Source: Massilia mucilaginosa
GTDB taxonomy: Bacteria; Pseudomonadota; Gammaproteobacteria; Burkholderiales; Burkholderiaceae_D
NCBI RefSeq assembly: GCF_011682145.1
Contig: NZ_WHJH01000001.1
Coordinates: 186,001 to 250,000, forward strand
Direction: 5' to 3'
Length of the DNA stretch: 64,000 bases
The notes under the pieces are model-generated. The model ran no database searches and was not told the DNA's origin. It was given only the letters and a program-made list of their open reading frames with translations. The translations under genes and the position numbers were made by a program. Each line of letters begins with the position of its first letter. Position 1 is the first letter of the stretch. Positions 1 to 7,982 of the stretch are shown in pieces.

Positions 1-402
1 GTGGCGGTCGACGATATCGACGACAGCCTGAAACTGGTGGACGCGGTGCGGCGCACCTTTCCGGATCTGAAAATCATGGCGCGGGCGCGCAATGTGACCC
101 ATTACTTCGATTTGCGCGACCGCGGCGTGACCATCATCCAGCGCGAAACGTTCGAAGCGGCGTTGATGCTGGGGCGCGACGTGCTGCACGAGCTCGGCTT
201 CGGCGCCTACCGCGCGCGCCAGGCGGCCAGCAAGTTCCGCATGTTCAACCTGCGCAGCCTCGACCAGATCTATCCGTATTACAAGGACAAGGAACAGTTC
301 CTGTCGGTGGCCAAGCAGGCGCGCGAGGAGCTCGAAGCCATGTTCGCGCTGGACGCGGAACTGGCCGAAGATGACAAGCAGAATGGGTGGGATGGGACCT
401 GA
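1..402 (+). CDS. Kef-type K+/H+ antiporter, C-terminal end (partial)
   Basis: The gene enters from the left edge, so only its last 133 residues are visible and the first GTG is an internal valine codon. The piece is the end of an RCK_N (TrkA-N) nucleotide-binding domain followed by a short tail. It resembles the end of KefB/KefC: the runs RARNVTHYFDLRDRGVT and RETFEAALMLGRDVL match the RARDVDHYIRLRQAG and RETFEGAL segments of KefC, and the end NGWDGT matches HGWQGT. Known family members are inner-membrane potassium efflux proteins gated by glutathione adducts through the cytosolic RCK domain. The membrane part lies outside the window, so KefB versus KefC cannot be decided. Confidence 0.85.
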   Translation: MAVDDIDDSLKLVDAVRRTFPDLKIMARARNVTHYFDLRDRGVTIIQRETFEAALMLGRDVLHELGFGAYRARQAASKFRMFNLRSLDQIYPYYKDKEQFLSVAKQAREELEAMFALDAELAEDDKQNGWDGT

Positions 403-559
403 CAGCCTGGCCATCAATTTATCAATGGCATGACAACAAGCCACAGCGTACGCCAAATGCATTTGCGGCGGCACAAACCCAGGCACTTCAACGTCCGTGC
501 ACTCCTCGTGTGGGTCGCGGTCCACGCTAAAATGGTGTGGACTTGCTACGAGGAGGTGC

Positions 560-805
560 ATGATGCCGTTCATTATAGACAGAAACATGCTGCACGCGAT
601 CAACCGCCGCGCCACCGCAATCCTGCGCGGTCAGGATCCAAATGCCCTTGCTTCCGACTCAGGCGAATGGCCTGAGCCACGGATCGAGTTCACCCGCGAA
701 GAAATTCGCGCAGCAATGATGATTGCCAAAAAGAGGAATGGCGCAAGCGACGATGCGGCAACGCCAAACACCGAGGCCCCCACCTCCAACGACGTGGGGC
801 AGTGA
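560..805 (+). CDS. Small hypothetical protein, first gene of an overlapping pair
   Basis: An 81-residue protein starting MMPFIIDRN. The start is well supported by an AGGAGG Shine-Dalgarno just before the ATG at 560; a second ATG follows at once at 563. There is no signal peptide or membrane segment. The middle contains INRRATAILRG and a basic, probably helical stretch FTREEIRAAMMIAKKR. The TGA overlaps the ATG of the next gene by one base (TGATG), so the two are probably translationally coupled. I do not recognise the family. The ideal ribosome site and the coupling argue that it is real. Confidence 0.6.
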   Translation: MMPFIIDRNMLHAINRRATAILRGQDPNALASDSGEWPEPRIEFTREEIRAAMMIAKKRNGASDDAATPNTEAPTSNDVGQ

Positions 806-1329
806 TGACAAACCCGAGCGTCTTCGCCCTGCTCGTTCCCCATCCCGACGATACGCTGGCCGCGCTGGCCTATGCCTTGTACAAACAACACGAAATTGAG
901 ACCTATGCGGCGATCGTCGCGCAAACAGGGCGTCCGCCTACGCCGGACGACGTCGAAAACTTCGAGCGTGCGGCAACGACACCGGTCTGCCTGGCCATGT
1001 ACCAAAAACAGGCCGACAGCTTCATGACAGCCTTTCTGGACGCGACACTTGATGCGAAAAGAGCGAAGATACAAGCGGAATTCACGAACACGGCGATTGG
1101 TCGACAATTGGCGGCAATCCAGGCGGAGCTACGTGCCCGTAGAGGGCCACTGGGCCTGCTTCGGGACGTGGGGGCGAACCTCGGTGTGAACGTGCTGACC
1201 ATCCTGCTGATTGCCGCGCTTGTGTTTGGATACAGGCTACTCGACGATGGCCTGGACCGTTTGAGTTTGCGGACAGGCGTGACCCAGCATAAGCCGCCAT
1301 CATCGGTCGACGACGCTGCGCAAAACTGA
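805..1329 (+). CDS. Hypothetical protein with a C-terminal membrane anchor
   Basis: About 174 residues. The ATG at 805 sits in the TGATG junction with the preceding gene; a GTG at 802 in the same frame is the alternative. The first ~130 residues are soluble and mostly helical, followed by one clear transmembrane segment (VNVLTILLIAALVFGYRLL, about residues 142-160) and a short polar tail. It looks tail-anchored, with the main domain probably cytoplasmic. The N-terminal VPHPDDTLAALAYALYKQ superficially recalls the HPDD start of PIG-L deacetylases, but no other part of that fold is seen, so I do not assign it. Function unknown; coupled to the gene before it. Confidence 0.6.
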   Translation: MTNPSVFALLVPHPDDTLAALAYALYKQHEIETYAAIVAQTGRPPTPDDVENFERAATTPVCLAMYQKQADSFMTAFLDATLDAKRAKIQAEFTNTAIGRQLAAIQAELRARRGPLGLLRDVGANLGVNVLTILLIAALVFGYRLLDDGLDRLSLRTGVTQHKPPSSVDDAAQN

Positions 1330-1448
1330 ATAATGTGCAGAGGAGCGCTTTGGCCATCTTTACGCCGCCTGCCAGCAAGGGTTCGACCGACGCTTGAACT
1401 TCTGTAGAATCGCGCACAGAAGATTCTAACAACTAAAAAAGTGCGTCC

Positions 1449-2711
1449 ATGAACATCCCAGAAAAACTCCGCTCGATCAAAGCCTCGCTCTCCGAACGCA
1501 GCCGCGAACGCAAGCGCCTGCGCGGTCCGGCCGACCTGAACTACGCCATCGCCGATGCCATCGAACTGCTCGACGCCGCCGCCTGGCAGGCGCTGGCGCA
1601 GCACGCCGGCTTCTTCATGTCCTTCGCCTACCTCAAGGCGCTCGAACAGGTGCTGCCGCACAACCTGTCGCCGCGCTACGCCCTGATCTACAGCGGCGCC
1701 GGCGCCGAACGCATGCCGGTCGCGGCCGTGTACATGCAGATCGCCGACATCAGCCTGGCCCAGGCCCGCCCCGACAAATCCCGATCGGCCTCGGCGCGCC
1801 CCGCCCCGCTCGACGAGCTGGCCAAGAAGACCACCCAGCGCATCCTTACCTGCGGCAACCTGCTCACTTTCGGCCAGCACGGCATCGCCATGGCGCCCGA
1901 CGCCGATCCCAAGCTGGCCTGGCACGGCGTGGCCGAAGTGCTGTACCGGGTGCGCCAGGCCGACAAGCTGGTCGGCAAGACCCACTTCATCATGATCAAG
2001 GACTTGCACGCGCCCCACATCGACCACGCGGCGCACCTGGAACACCTGAGCTACCGCTACGTGGAAACCGAGCCGAACATGGTGCTGGCCCTGCAGGACG
2101 ACTGGAAGCATTACGACGACTACCTGGCCAGCCTGGCCTCCAAATACCGCAGCGGCGTGCGCAACGCGGTCTTCAAGACGCTCGACGAAGCGGCCTGCAC
2201 GGTCGAACAGTTAAGCGACCTGGACGCGGTGCGCGACCAGATTCACGGTCTCTACAAGGAAGTCCAGGTCAACGCGGGTTTCCGCCCGTTCGAGCTGCGC
2301 CCGGAGTATTTTCCGGCGCTGCAACAGGCGGCAGGCGAGCGCTTCCGCTGCAGCGTGCTCAAGCGCGATGGGGCGATGCTGGGCTTTTTGATCTCGGTGG
2401 CCGACGGCGATACCTCCATCGCCTACCACATCGGCTTCAACCGCGCGGCGGCGGCCGATCTGCCGATCTACCTGCGCCTGCTGCACGCCGGCATCGCCGA
2501 CGCCCTGTCGATGGGCTGCAAGCAAGTCTCGTTCGGCCGCACCGCGCTCGAACCGAAGGCGGCGCTGGGCGCGAAGCCGCAAACTTTCGGCATCCTGGTG
2601 CGGCACCGCCAGCCGGTGCTCAACAAGATGATCAAGCACCTGTTGCTCGGGATCGAACACGACGACGCGCCCGAGCGCAGTCCGTTCAAGAAGCCGGCCA
2701 AGGCCGCCTGA
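1449..2711 (+). CDS. FemAB/GNAT-like acyltransferase (peptidoglycan-recognition type)
   Basis: A 420-residue cytoplasmic protein without signal peptide. The C-terminal half carries the features of the BioF2-like/FemAB-like GNAT superfamily: LASKYRSGVRNAVFKTL near residues 225-240, then SVLKRDGAMLGFLISVADGD, a conserved IAYHIGFNR, and LHAGIADALSMGCKQVSFGR where the acyl-CoA-binding helix would be. Such proteins transfer acyl or aminoacyl groups, sometimes in cell-wall or lipid-conjugate modification; the substrate cannot be read here. The N-terminal residues 1-25 are very basic. It is monocistronic, converging on the next minus-strand gene. No strong Shine-Dalgarno is visible before this ATG, but no better start exists downstream. 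Confidence 0.75.
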   Translation: MNIPEKLRSIKASLSERSRERKRLRGPADLNYAIADAIELLDAAAWQALAQHAGFFMSFAYLKALEQVLPHNLSPRYALIYSGAGAERMPVAAVYMQIADISLAQARPDKSRSASARPAPLDELAKKTTQRILTCGNLLTFGQHGIAMAPDADPKLAWHGVAEVLYRVRQADKLVGKTHFIMIKDLHAPHIDHAAHLEHLSYRYVETEPNMVLALQDDWKHYDDYLASLASKYRSGVRNAVFKTLDEAACTVEQLSDLDAVRDQIHGLYKEVQVNAGFRPFELRPEYFPALQQAAGERFRCSVLKRDGAMLGFLISVADGDTSIAYHIGFNRAAAADLPIYLRLLHAGIADALSMGCKQVSFGRTALEPKAALGAKPQTFGILVRHRQPVLNKMIKHLLLGIEHDDAPERSPFKKPAKAA

Positions 2712-2726
2712 TGCCAGGCCGACCCG

Positions 2727-3680
2727 TCAGCGGCTTTTCGCTGCCGGGGCCGGCTTGACGAGCACATAGCCGGCCCGCTTGCCGTCCCAGGTGAAGACGA
2801 GCTTCGATTTACTTTTCAGCAAGCGCAACTGGAGATCCGCATAGCCGTTGGTCGTGCTCGGAAGAACCGACAGCACATTCGTGCCCTCGTATTCATCGTG
2901 GTCCCTGGTGCCGTCCTTGTTCCAGTCGCCGGCGATCAGTTTGTGGAAGGAGACCGGCTCCGACAAGATATTGACCAGCTTGTTGCCGTCGATCCTGAAC
3001 AGCGACAATGCTTCGAAATCGGCGCCTCCGCCGGCATAGCCCTCGTTCCAGCCGAGACGCAGCCCGATGGCCGTTTCCGTTGCTGCGATTTTGTAGGGGG
3101 CGAAGTCGAAACGGCGATACTGTTCGGGCATCAGGCCGCTGTCCTGGCCCGCGGGCGTATCGTCGTCCTCTTGAGGCCCTTCGACGTGACGAAATGCCCA
3201 GCTGGTTTTGATATCGTAGGGCTTGCCGTAGCTGGCGACCAGGGCCGGCGCGCCACTGCCGGCCCGATATTCCACAACGCCGAGATAGACCGCCGGATCG
3301 ATGGCTGCGGGCGTATCGTGGGACGGATTAGCGCTGTCGCAGGACGGTCCCGTGCTCGATCTGCGCGAGCGTTCGGCGTCCTTCTTGTCGCGGCTGAAAC
3401 AGGCGATCACGACGTAGCTGTTGGCGCGATACGGCCAGGCTTTGGCGCCGACGAGCATGGCGAACGCGGCGTCGCGGCCGGGCGCGACCAGGGCGATCAG
3501 CTGATTCGCCGTCAGGCCGGCGGGAAGCACCGTGCCGAACCCGTCCGCTTGCGCTTTGACCTTGCTGCCCACCGGAGCCGGGGATTTGTCCTGCGACCTT
3601 GACCGCTCGCCGGTCTGTGCCGACGCCAGTGGCGCGCATGCCAGCAACATCAGTCCGGCAAACATCATCTTGATTCGCAT
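2727..3680 (-). CDS. Exported hypothetical protein with an EF-hand-like loop
   Basis: 317 residues with a typical Sec signal peptide (MRIKMMFAGLMLLACAPLASA, cleavage after ASA), so periplasmic or secreted. After a polar linker the protein has a region with paired cysteines (IACFSRDKKD, then GPSCDSANPSHD). Near residue 245 the run GDWNKDGTRDHDEYEG has the DxNxDGxxD spacing of a calcium-binding EF-hand/dockerin loop, with a SLFRIDGNKLVNILSE strand before it. No enzyme family is recognised. It is transcribed convergently with the acyltransferase, 15 bp between stops, and appears to be alone in its unit. Confidence 0.65.
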   Translation of the reverse strand: MRIKMMFAGLMLLACAPLASAQTGERSRSQDKSPAPVGSKVKAQADGFGTVLPAGLTANQLIALVAPGRDAAFAMLVGAKAWPYRANSYVVIACFSRDKKDAERSRRSSTGPSCDSANPSHDTPAAIDPAVYLGVVEYRAGSGAPALVASYGKPYDIKTSWAFRHVEGPQEDDDTPAGQDSGLMPEQYRRFDFAPYKIAATETAIGLRLGWNEGYAGGGADFEALSLFRIDGNKLVNILSEPVSFHKLIAGDWNKDGTRDHDEYEGTNVLSVLPSTTNGYADLQLRLLKSKSKLVFTWDGKRAGYVLVKPAPAAKSR

Positions 3681-3787
3681 TCAGTATCCTTTAGTAAATC
3701 GATTGCCGATCCGGGCGCCGGCAACGCCAGCCGCAAGGCACAAGGCGCAACACCGCCACGGCCAGCGCCCAACTCATCGTCCCGGCC

Positions 3788-5011
3788 TCACATGAAATTA
3801 CGCGTATGCAGCGCCGACAACTGCTGCGCCTCGGCCTTCGAAAACCCCAGCCGCTCCAGGCGCGACTGGCGCCCTTCGGCCATATCGACCATCAACTGCT
3901 GCACGCGCAGGTAGCCCGCCGCAATCGCGCCCGGGGTCAGTGCGCCCGCCGCCAGCAGGATCAGGGAGTCGAACACTTCCTCGTTCAGCCCCGAACTGGC
4001 CGCCAGGGCATCGTTGCGCGACTGGACCGCGTTGGCAAGGCGCGTGCGAAAGGCCGGCTCGCGTTCGAGCCGCGCCGCCAGGTGCGTCATGCCGAAAGCG
4101 ACATGGCGCGCCTCGTCGCGCGCGGCCAGGCGCGCGATCTGGCGCGTGACCGGGTCCGGCGCGTACGCATGCAAGAAGTGCAGCAGGCTCACGAACGTGC
4201 CCTCCCCCAGCACCGACAGCAAAAATTCGGCCACCGAAAAATCCTGCTCGTCGAGCAGCGTCTTGAGCGAACTTTGCCCGCCCGCCGTCGACAGGCCCGG
4301 CTCCCTGCCCTTGAGCCGCACGCGCCGCGTGAACACCTCGATGTGGCGCGCTTCGTCGGCCACCTGGATCGCCAGCACCGCCTGCACTTCGCGATAGTGC
4401 GGATGCACCTGTCCCAGAAAGCGCGCCGGCACCACCAGCGCCGCCACTTCGTTTTCGATCATGTAGGTCAGCACCTGCACCACCGCGTCTTCGACCATGT
4501 CGGGCAAGGTGAAGTCGGCCTTCCAGTCGATTGCCGTCTCCGGATCCCACTGGGCGGCCGCGGCCTGCGCGTACAGGTCGGCCGCGCGTTCGGCCCACAC
4601 TTCCTCCTTCTGGTCCAGGCGGAAGTGCATGGCGGGCGACCCGGCTTCCACGGTGGCGCCGCGCGCCGCCAGGCCCCACTCGGGCTTGGCCTGGGTGGCG
4701 ACCGCGCCGTCCACACGCGGGTCGGCATGGCCGCTGTGCAGCGCGGCGCGCCAGCGCCCGCCAGATGCGCCACCGCGCGTCACGCGCACCACCTTGCGCC
4801 CGTCCACGGCAAGCAGCTCGCACGGGTGGCCCTGGCTGCGGCACCAGGCGCCCAGTTGCCCGTCCCAGCCCGCGCCGGAACCCGTCACATCGAGCTCCTG
4901 GCCCGGCGCGATCTGCTGCAAGCCGTGCTTGACCAGCAGATGGGCGCCGGCGTCGAAGCCCAAGGCCTCAATATCGATAGTCGGCCGCAAGGATCTTCCC
5001 TTCCGCATCAT
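3788..5011 (-). CDS. TusA-like domain fused to a di-iron ferritin-like domain
   Basis: About 407 residues, cytoplasmic. Residues ~10-75 resemble a TusA sulfur-carrier fold (IEALGFDAGAHLLVKHGLQQ, then IAPGQELDVTG), but where TusA has the catalytic CPxP motif this protein has FDAG, so the carrier cysteine is missing. The C-terminal two thirds is a ferritin-like four-helix bundle with a full set of di-iron ligands: a glutamate in YMIENEVA, EARH in QVADEARHIEVF, a glutamate in LGEGTFV, and a second EARH in RDEARHVAFG. Such E/ExxH/E/ExxH sites activate oxygen in N-oxygenases, rubrerythrin and MiaE-type enzymes. It is the last gene of a three-gene operon, overlapping the previous gene by about 44 bp. 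Start is uncertain: ATG at 5011 or 5008, or a downstream TTG. Reaction unknown. Confidence 0.7.
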   Translation of the reverse strand: MMRKGRSLRPTIDIEALGFDAGAHLLVKHGLQQIAPGQELDVTGSGAGWDGQLGAWCRSQGHPCELLAVDGRKVVRVTRGGASGGRWRAALHSGHADPRVDGAVATQAKPEWGLAARGATVEAGSPAMHFRLDQKEEVWAERAADLYAQAAAAQWDPETAIDWKADFTLPDMVEDAVVQVLTYMIENEVAALVVPARFLGQVHPHYREVQAVLAIQVADEARHIEVFTRRVRLKGREPGLSTAGGQSSLKTLLDEQDFSVAEFLLSVLGEGTFVSLLHFLHAYAPDPVTRQIARLAARDEARHVAFGMTHLAARLEREPAFRTRLANAVQSRNDALAASSGLNEEVFDSLILLAAGALTPGAIAAGYLRVQQLMVDMAEGRQSRLERLGFSKAEAQQLSALHTRNFM

Positions 5012-5822
5012 AGAAACGCTCGTCGTCCACCGCCCGCACCAGCGCGTCATAGCCGCTCACGCGCCCGGGCAGCCAGGTTTTCAGGCCTTCGAGTTCGAGC
5101 AGCGGGCGCACTTCCGGGTCGTCCCAGCTCATGGCCAGCAGCAGTTCGCCGAAGCGCGCAATCCGCGCCGCCGGCGCGCCGGGGCTGACCGTGAAGTTGC
5201 AGTGGTCGAAGGGCGCCGTGCGCGCCAGGATCGCGGTGGCGCCGGCCGGCAGCACGCCTTCGCGCGAGAAAGCCATGTGGTTACTGTCGATCATCCAGGC
5301 GGCGTCGATCTGGCCGGCCATCAGCGCCAGCGCGGCATCGCGTTCGCCGCCGATATGGTCGCCGTGCTTGCCGCCCAAAACGTCGAAGCGGCGCGCCGTG
5401 TAATCGCGCCCGGCCAGCATGCCGTGCTGGCGCATCAGGTCGAGCGGGATCAGGTGCGCCTGCGGCGAGTCGATGGCGCCGAAACCGATCGTCTTGCCCT
5501 TGAGTTGCTCCAGCGTGAGCACCGGGCCGGTGCGCGTGACCAGCACCGAGGTCAGGTCGCAATCGCTGTCGCGCATGGCCAGCGCGCTCACTTCAAGAGC
5601 GCGTGCGCGCGCCATACGCTCGGCGCGCACCCAGGCCAGCGGCGAATTCCACGCCAGCGCAATGCTGCCGTCGAACTGCGCCTCGACCTGGCGCTCATAG
5701 TTGGAGTACAAAATGTAGTCGAATTCAAAGTCATGGCGGCGGAAGTATTCCTTGAAGCCTTCCCAGATCGTCACGACTTTCGGCGCGTAGGCGACTGCGC
5801 CCATCATCAATGGCGTGTTCAT
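4968..5822 (-). CDS. PhnD-type substrate-binding protein without signal peptide
   Basis: 284 residues of the PhnD/SsuA/transferrin-like periplasmic-binding fold: an N-terminal strand MMGAVAYAPKVV, the hinge region IALAWNSPLAWVRAERMA, SVLVTRTGPVLTLEQLKGK followed by TIGFGAIDSPQAHLIPLDLM (the usual ligand-loop region), and MAGQIDAAWMIDSNHMAF. The start is set by AAGGAGA about 7 bases before the ATG at 5822, and the first beta strand begins within six residues, so there is no room for a signal peptide or lipobox. Family members normally deliver phosphonate, phosphite or sulfonates to ABC importers, but no permease or ATPase is encoded nearby. A cytosolic binding-fold enzyme or substrate carrier (compare THI5/NMT1) is possible. 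Eleven bp downstream of the flavoprotein gene. Confidence 0.75.
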   Translation of the reverse strand: MNTPLMMGAVAYAPKVVTIWEGFKEYFRRHDFEFDYILYSNYERQVEAQFDGSIALAWNSPLAWVRAERMARARALEVSALAMRDSDCDLTSVLVTRTGPVLTLEQLKGKTIGFGAIDSPQAHLIPLDLMRQHGMLAGRDYTARRFDVLGGKHGDHIGGERDAALALMAGQIDAAWMIDSNHMAFSREGVLPAGATAILARTAPFDHCNFTVSPGAPAARIARFGELLLAMSWDDPEVRPLLELEGLKTWLPGRVSGYDALVRAVDDERFYDAEGKILAADYRY

Positions 5823-5832
5823 CGCGTTCTCC

Positions 5833-6951
5833 TTAACCGAACACCGGCATGCCGCAAACGGCCTTGCCGATGAAGTCGAACAGCACGTCGGAGGTCGGCG
5901 CCATGACCGAGGCGGCGCGCGCGTCGCGGAAGTAGCGTTCGATCCCGACATCCTTGCGGAAGGCCGCGCCGCCGCACACCCGCATGGCGGTGTCGGTCAC
6001 TTCCAGGGCCGCTTCGGCCGCTGCCGCCTTGACCTGCATCACGCGCAGCATGGCGTCCGGCCGGTTGGCGGCCAGCGCGGCGAGGGTGTCGTCGCGCAGG
6101 GTGCGCACCATGTCGGCCTGAATGCAGGCACGCGCCAGGTAGGCGCGGATGGTCGGCAGTTCGGACAGCGAGCTGCCCAGGTGTTCGAGCTTGCTGCCGG
6201 CCGCATGCGCGCATGCCGCTTCCAGCACGGCCTCCATCTGGCCCAGCGAGGACGAGGCGATCAGGGTCGAGAACACCGGCAGCACCGCGCCGATCATGAT
6301 GTCGAAACCGCCGCCGTCCACGCCGAGCATGGCCGCCTGGGCGACGCGCACGCCGCTGGCACTGATCGGCGAGGAACGATTGCCGCGCAAGCCCATGCCG
6401 TCGAACGCTTTCGGTTCGGACAGGCCGGCGCTCTTGCTGTCGACCAGCCACAGGGTGCTGGCGCCTTCTTTGGCCACCGGCGCGGTCGACCAGACGTACG
6501 AATCGGCTTCGCCGGCGGCGGTGACCATCGACTTGCTGCCGTCGATGACGATGCTATCGCCCTCCTGGCGCGCGGTGCCGACCGGCGCCCAGAAGTGGCT
6601 GCGCGAGCCATTGTCGGACCAGGCCAGGGTGCTCAGGTGGCGACCGGCGGCGACGTCGCGGCGCACGTTCTCGGTGGCGAATTTTTCCAGCACGGTGGCC
6701 GCGCACAGGTGCATGCAGACGATCATCGCGGTCGACGGGCAAGCCTTGGCCAGGCGCTCGATCAGCTGCGCCGCGTCGGGCAGGCCCAGGCCCAGGCCGC
6801 CCACGTCCTTGCTGCTGACAAGGCCCAGCAGGCCGGCCTGGCCCAGCGCCTCGATGGCGGCGCGCGGAAAGCGGGCCTCGCGGTCGGTGTCGGGGGCGGC
6901 CGGCAGCACGATGGTGCTGACGATGGTGTCGAGAGTTTGAAGGTAAGTCAT
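5833..6951 (-). CDS. Acyl-CoA dehydrogenase-like flavoprotein
   Basis: 372 residues with the acyl-CoA dehydrogenase fold: an N-terminal helical domain (RFPRAAIEALGQAGLLGLV, VGGLGLGLPDAAQLIERLAK), a middle beta domain (GSKSMVTAAGEADSYVW, DGMGLRGNRSS) and a C-terminal helical domain ending RVCGGAAFRKDVGIERYFRDARAAS, the usual FAD/arginine region. The normal catalytic glutamate near the GIERYFRD block is not evident, and the sequence is as near to the flavin-dependent monooxygenase branch (DszC/SfnB type) as to true dehydrogenases. First gene of an operon with the binding protein and the ferritin-like protein, so it probably acts on the same small molecule. ATG at 6951 chosen because the dehydrogenase helix begins just after it. 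Confidence 0.75.
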   Translation of the reverse strand: MTYLQTLDTIVSTIVLPAAPDTDREARFPRAAIEALGQAGLLGLVSSKDVGGLGLGLPDAAQLIERLAKACPSTAMIVCMHLCAATVLEKFATENVRRDVAAGRHLSTLAWSDNGSRSHFWAPVGTARQEGDSIVIDGSKSMVTAAGEADSYVWSTAPVAKEGASTLWLVDSKSAGLSEPKAFDGMGLRGNRSSPISASGVRVAQAAMLGVDGGGFDIMIGAVLPVFSTLIASSSLGQMEAVLEAACAHAAGSKLEHLGSSLSELPTIRAYLARACIQADMVRTLRDDTLAALAANRPDAMLRVMQVKAAAAEAALEVTDTAMRVCGGAAFRKDVGIERYFRDARAASVMAPTSDVLFDFIGKAVCGMPVFG

Positions 6952-7317
6952 GGCATCCTTGTAAATATGGCGGATAGATGCCACCGGCAGGGGCGCAGAC
7001 AAAGACAAGGCGCGGCGACTCCGCGGGGGAATCGGCCGACAGCGGCGCACCTCGACAAGTTCTGCTCGACCTGCCTGGCGGCAGCGCTTGGAAACGGTAC
7101 TTTTGCAGCGTCAGTTCATCGCAGCAGCCACACGCGGGCCGTCGGACCCGCTCCAGCGTGCCATGGGAGCTGGTAGCGGCGTTACGGCGGGCTGGTTCGA
7201 TACAAACACCACAATCGCCGCGAGTTTAGCAGACTCGCCCTACTGGCGGCAGGGTCATTTCCACCCCGCCCGAATAATTCGCTTGACCGGCTGTCATGTG
7301 TCAGATATTCTTTACAG
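6952..7317. other. Divergent intergenic region
   Basis: 366 bp between the flavoprotein operon (minus) and the ArsR-type gene (plus). It must hold promoters for both. On the plus side a good sigma70 pair is listed separately. A short inverted repeat GCGAG-N9-CTCGC lies at 7220-7238 and could be an operator. No open frame here looks coding. Whether the ArsR-type protein controls the divergent operon is only suggested by position. Confidence 0.5.
7283..7311 (+). promoter_or_regulatory. Sigma70-type promoter of the ArsR-type gene
   Basis: TTGACC at 7283-7288 and TATTCT at 7306-7311, separated by exactly 17 bp. Transcription would begin about 7318, which is the first base of the annotated GTG, so the message would be leaderless or translation starts at the TTG at 7354, which has GGAG five bases upstream. 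Confidence 0.55.
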
Positions 7318-7650
7318 GTGAAAGAAAAGAAACCATCAATCGACGGAGACCAGTTGCTGGCGATCCTGTCGGCCCTCGCCAATCCGCACCGGCTGCGCAT
7401 CATTGCGGCCCTGTCAGCGGGCGGACGCAATTACGTCAGCCAGCTGGCACGCGACATTGGCATCAGCCGGCCCTTGCTGCACCTGCATCTTCAAAAACTC
7501 GAACAAGCCGGCCTCGTGACCAGCCGCCTCGAACTGTCGCACGACGGCAAAGCGCTCAACTACTTCGAAGCGTCCGGCTTCGCGGTGGCGCTCACGCCCG
7601 AGACGATTGCCGAGGCAGCGCAGTCGCTGACCATCAACCCTGAAAAGTAG
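7318..7650 (+). CDS. ArsR-family winged-helix transcriptional regulator
   Basis: 110 residues. The core ILSALANPHRLRIIAALSAG is the classic ArsR N-terminal helix pair, followed by NYVSQLARDIGISRPLLHLHLQKLEQAGLV, the recognition helix-turn-helix, and a wing TSRLELSHDGKALNYFEAS. No CxC metal motif is present, so it is probably not an arsenic or metal sensor of the alpha-3 type. First gene of a plus-strand run with three membrane proteins. The GTG at 7318 coincides with the predicted transcription start; a TTG at 7354 with a GGAG site would give a 98-residue protein that still contains the whole domain. Confidence 0.85.
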   Translation: MKEKKPSIDGDQLLAILSALANPHRLRIIAALSAGGRNYVSQLARDIGISRPLLHLHLQKLEQAGLVTSRLELSHDGKALNYFEASGFAVALTPETIAEAAQSLTINPEK

Positions 7651-7659
7651 AGCCACATC

Positions 7660-7917
7660 ATGTCCGAACACGTCTTTTTGATCACCATCGGCTTGCCGCT
7701 CGCGACCCTCCTGCTCATTTTCGGCATGAAGTATCTGGCCGCCATCGTAGAGGCCAGGGCGCGCCAGGCCAGCGACGAAGCCTACCGCCAGCTGGCGGCG
7801 CAGGCGGCGGCGGCCCAGGCCGAAACCTCGGCCGCGCTGGGCGCCATCAACGCCCATATGACGGAAGTGAAAACGCGCGAGGCCGCCGTCGAGAAAATGC
7901 TGCGCGACGTCGAGTAA
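7660..7917 (+). CDS. Small single-span membrane protein with coiled coil
   Basis: 85 residues. One transmembrane segment at residues ~5-28 (VFLITIGLPLATLLLIFGMKYL), then an alanine-rich heptad-like helix (ARQASDEAYRQLAAQAAAAQ) to the end, typical of a coiled coil on the cytoplasmic side. It begins ten bases after the regulator stops, so it is surely in the same transcript. This layout of ArsR regulator plus a small anchored coiled-coil protein plus DUF4386 recurs in betaproteobacteria as far as I recall, but no function is known to me. Confidence 0.7.
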   Translation: MSEHVFLITIGLPLATLLLIFGMKYLAAIVEARARQASDEAYRQLAAQAAAAQAETSAALGAINAHMTEVKTREAAVEKMLRDVE

Positions 7918-7982
7918 TCCAGCAGCGCCTGCCGCGCCGACCGATTTTTTGCACCGCTTTTGCACCCCACCAGGAGAACACC

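Noticed and set aside
805-860. Reading VPHPDD of the tail-anchored protein as a PIG-L deacetylase zinc site
   Set aside because: Only this tetrapeptide agrees; the protein is too short and lacks the second histidine block.
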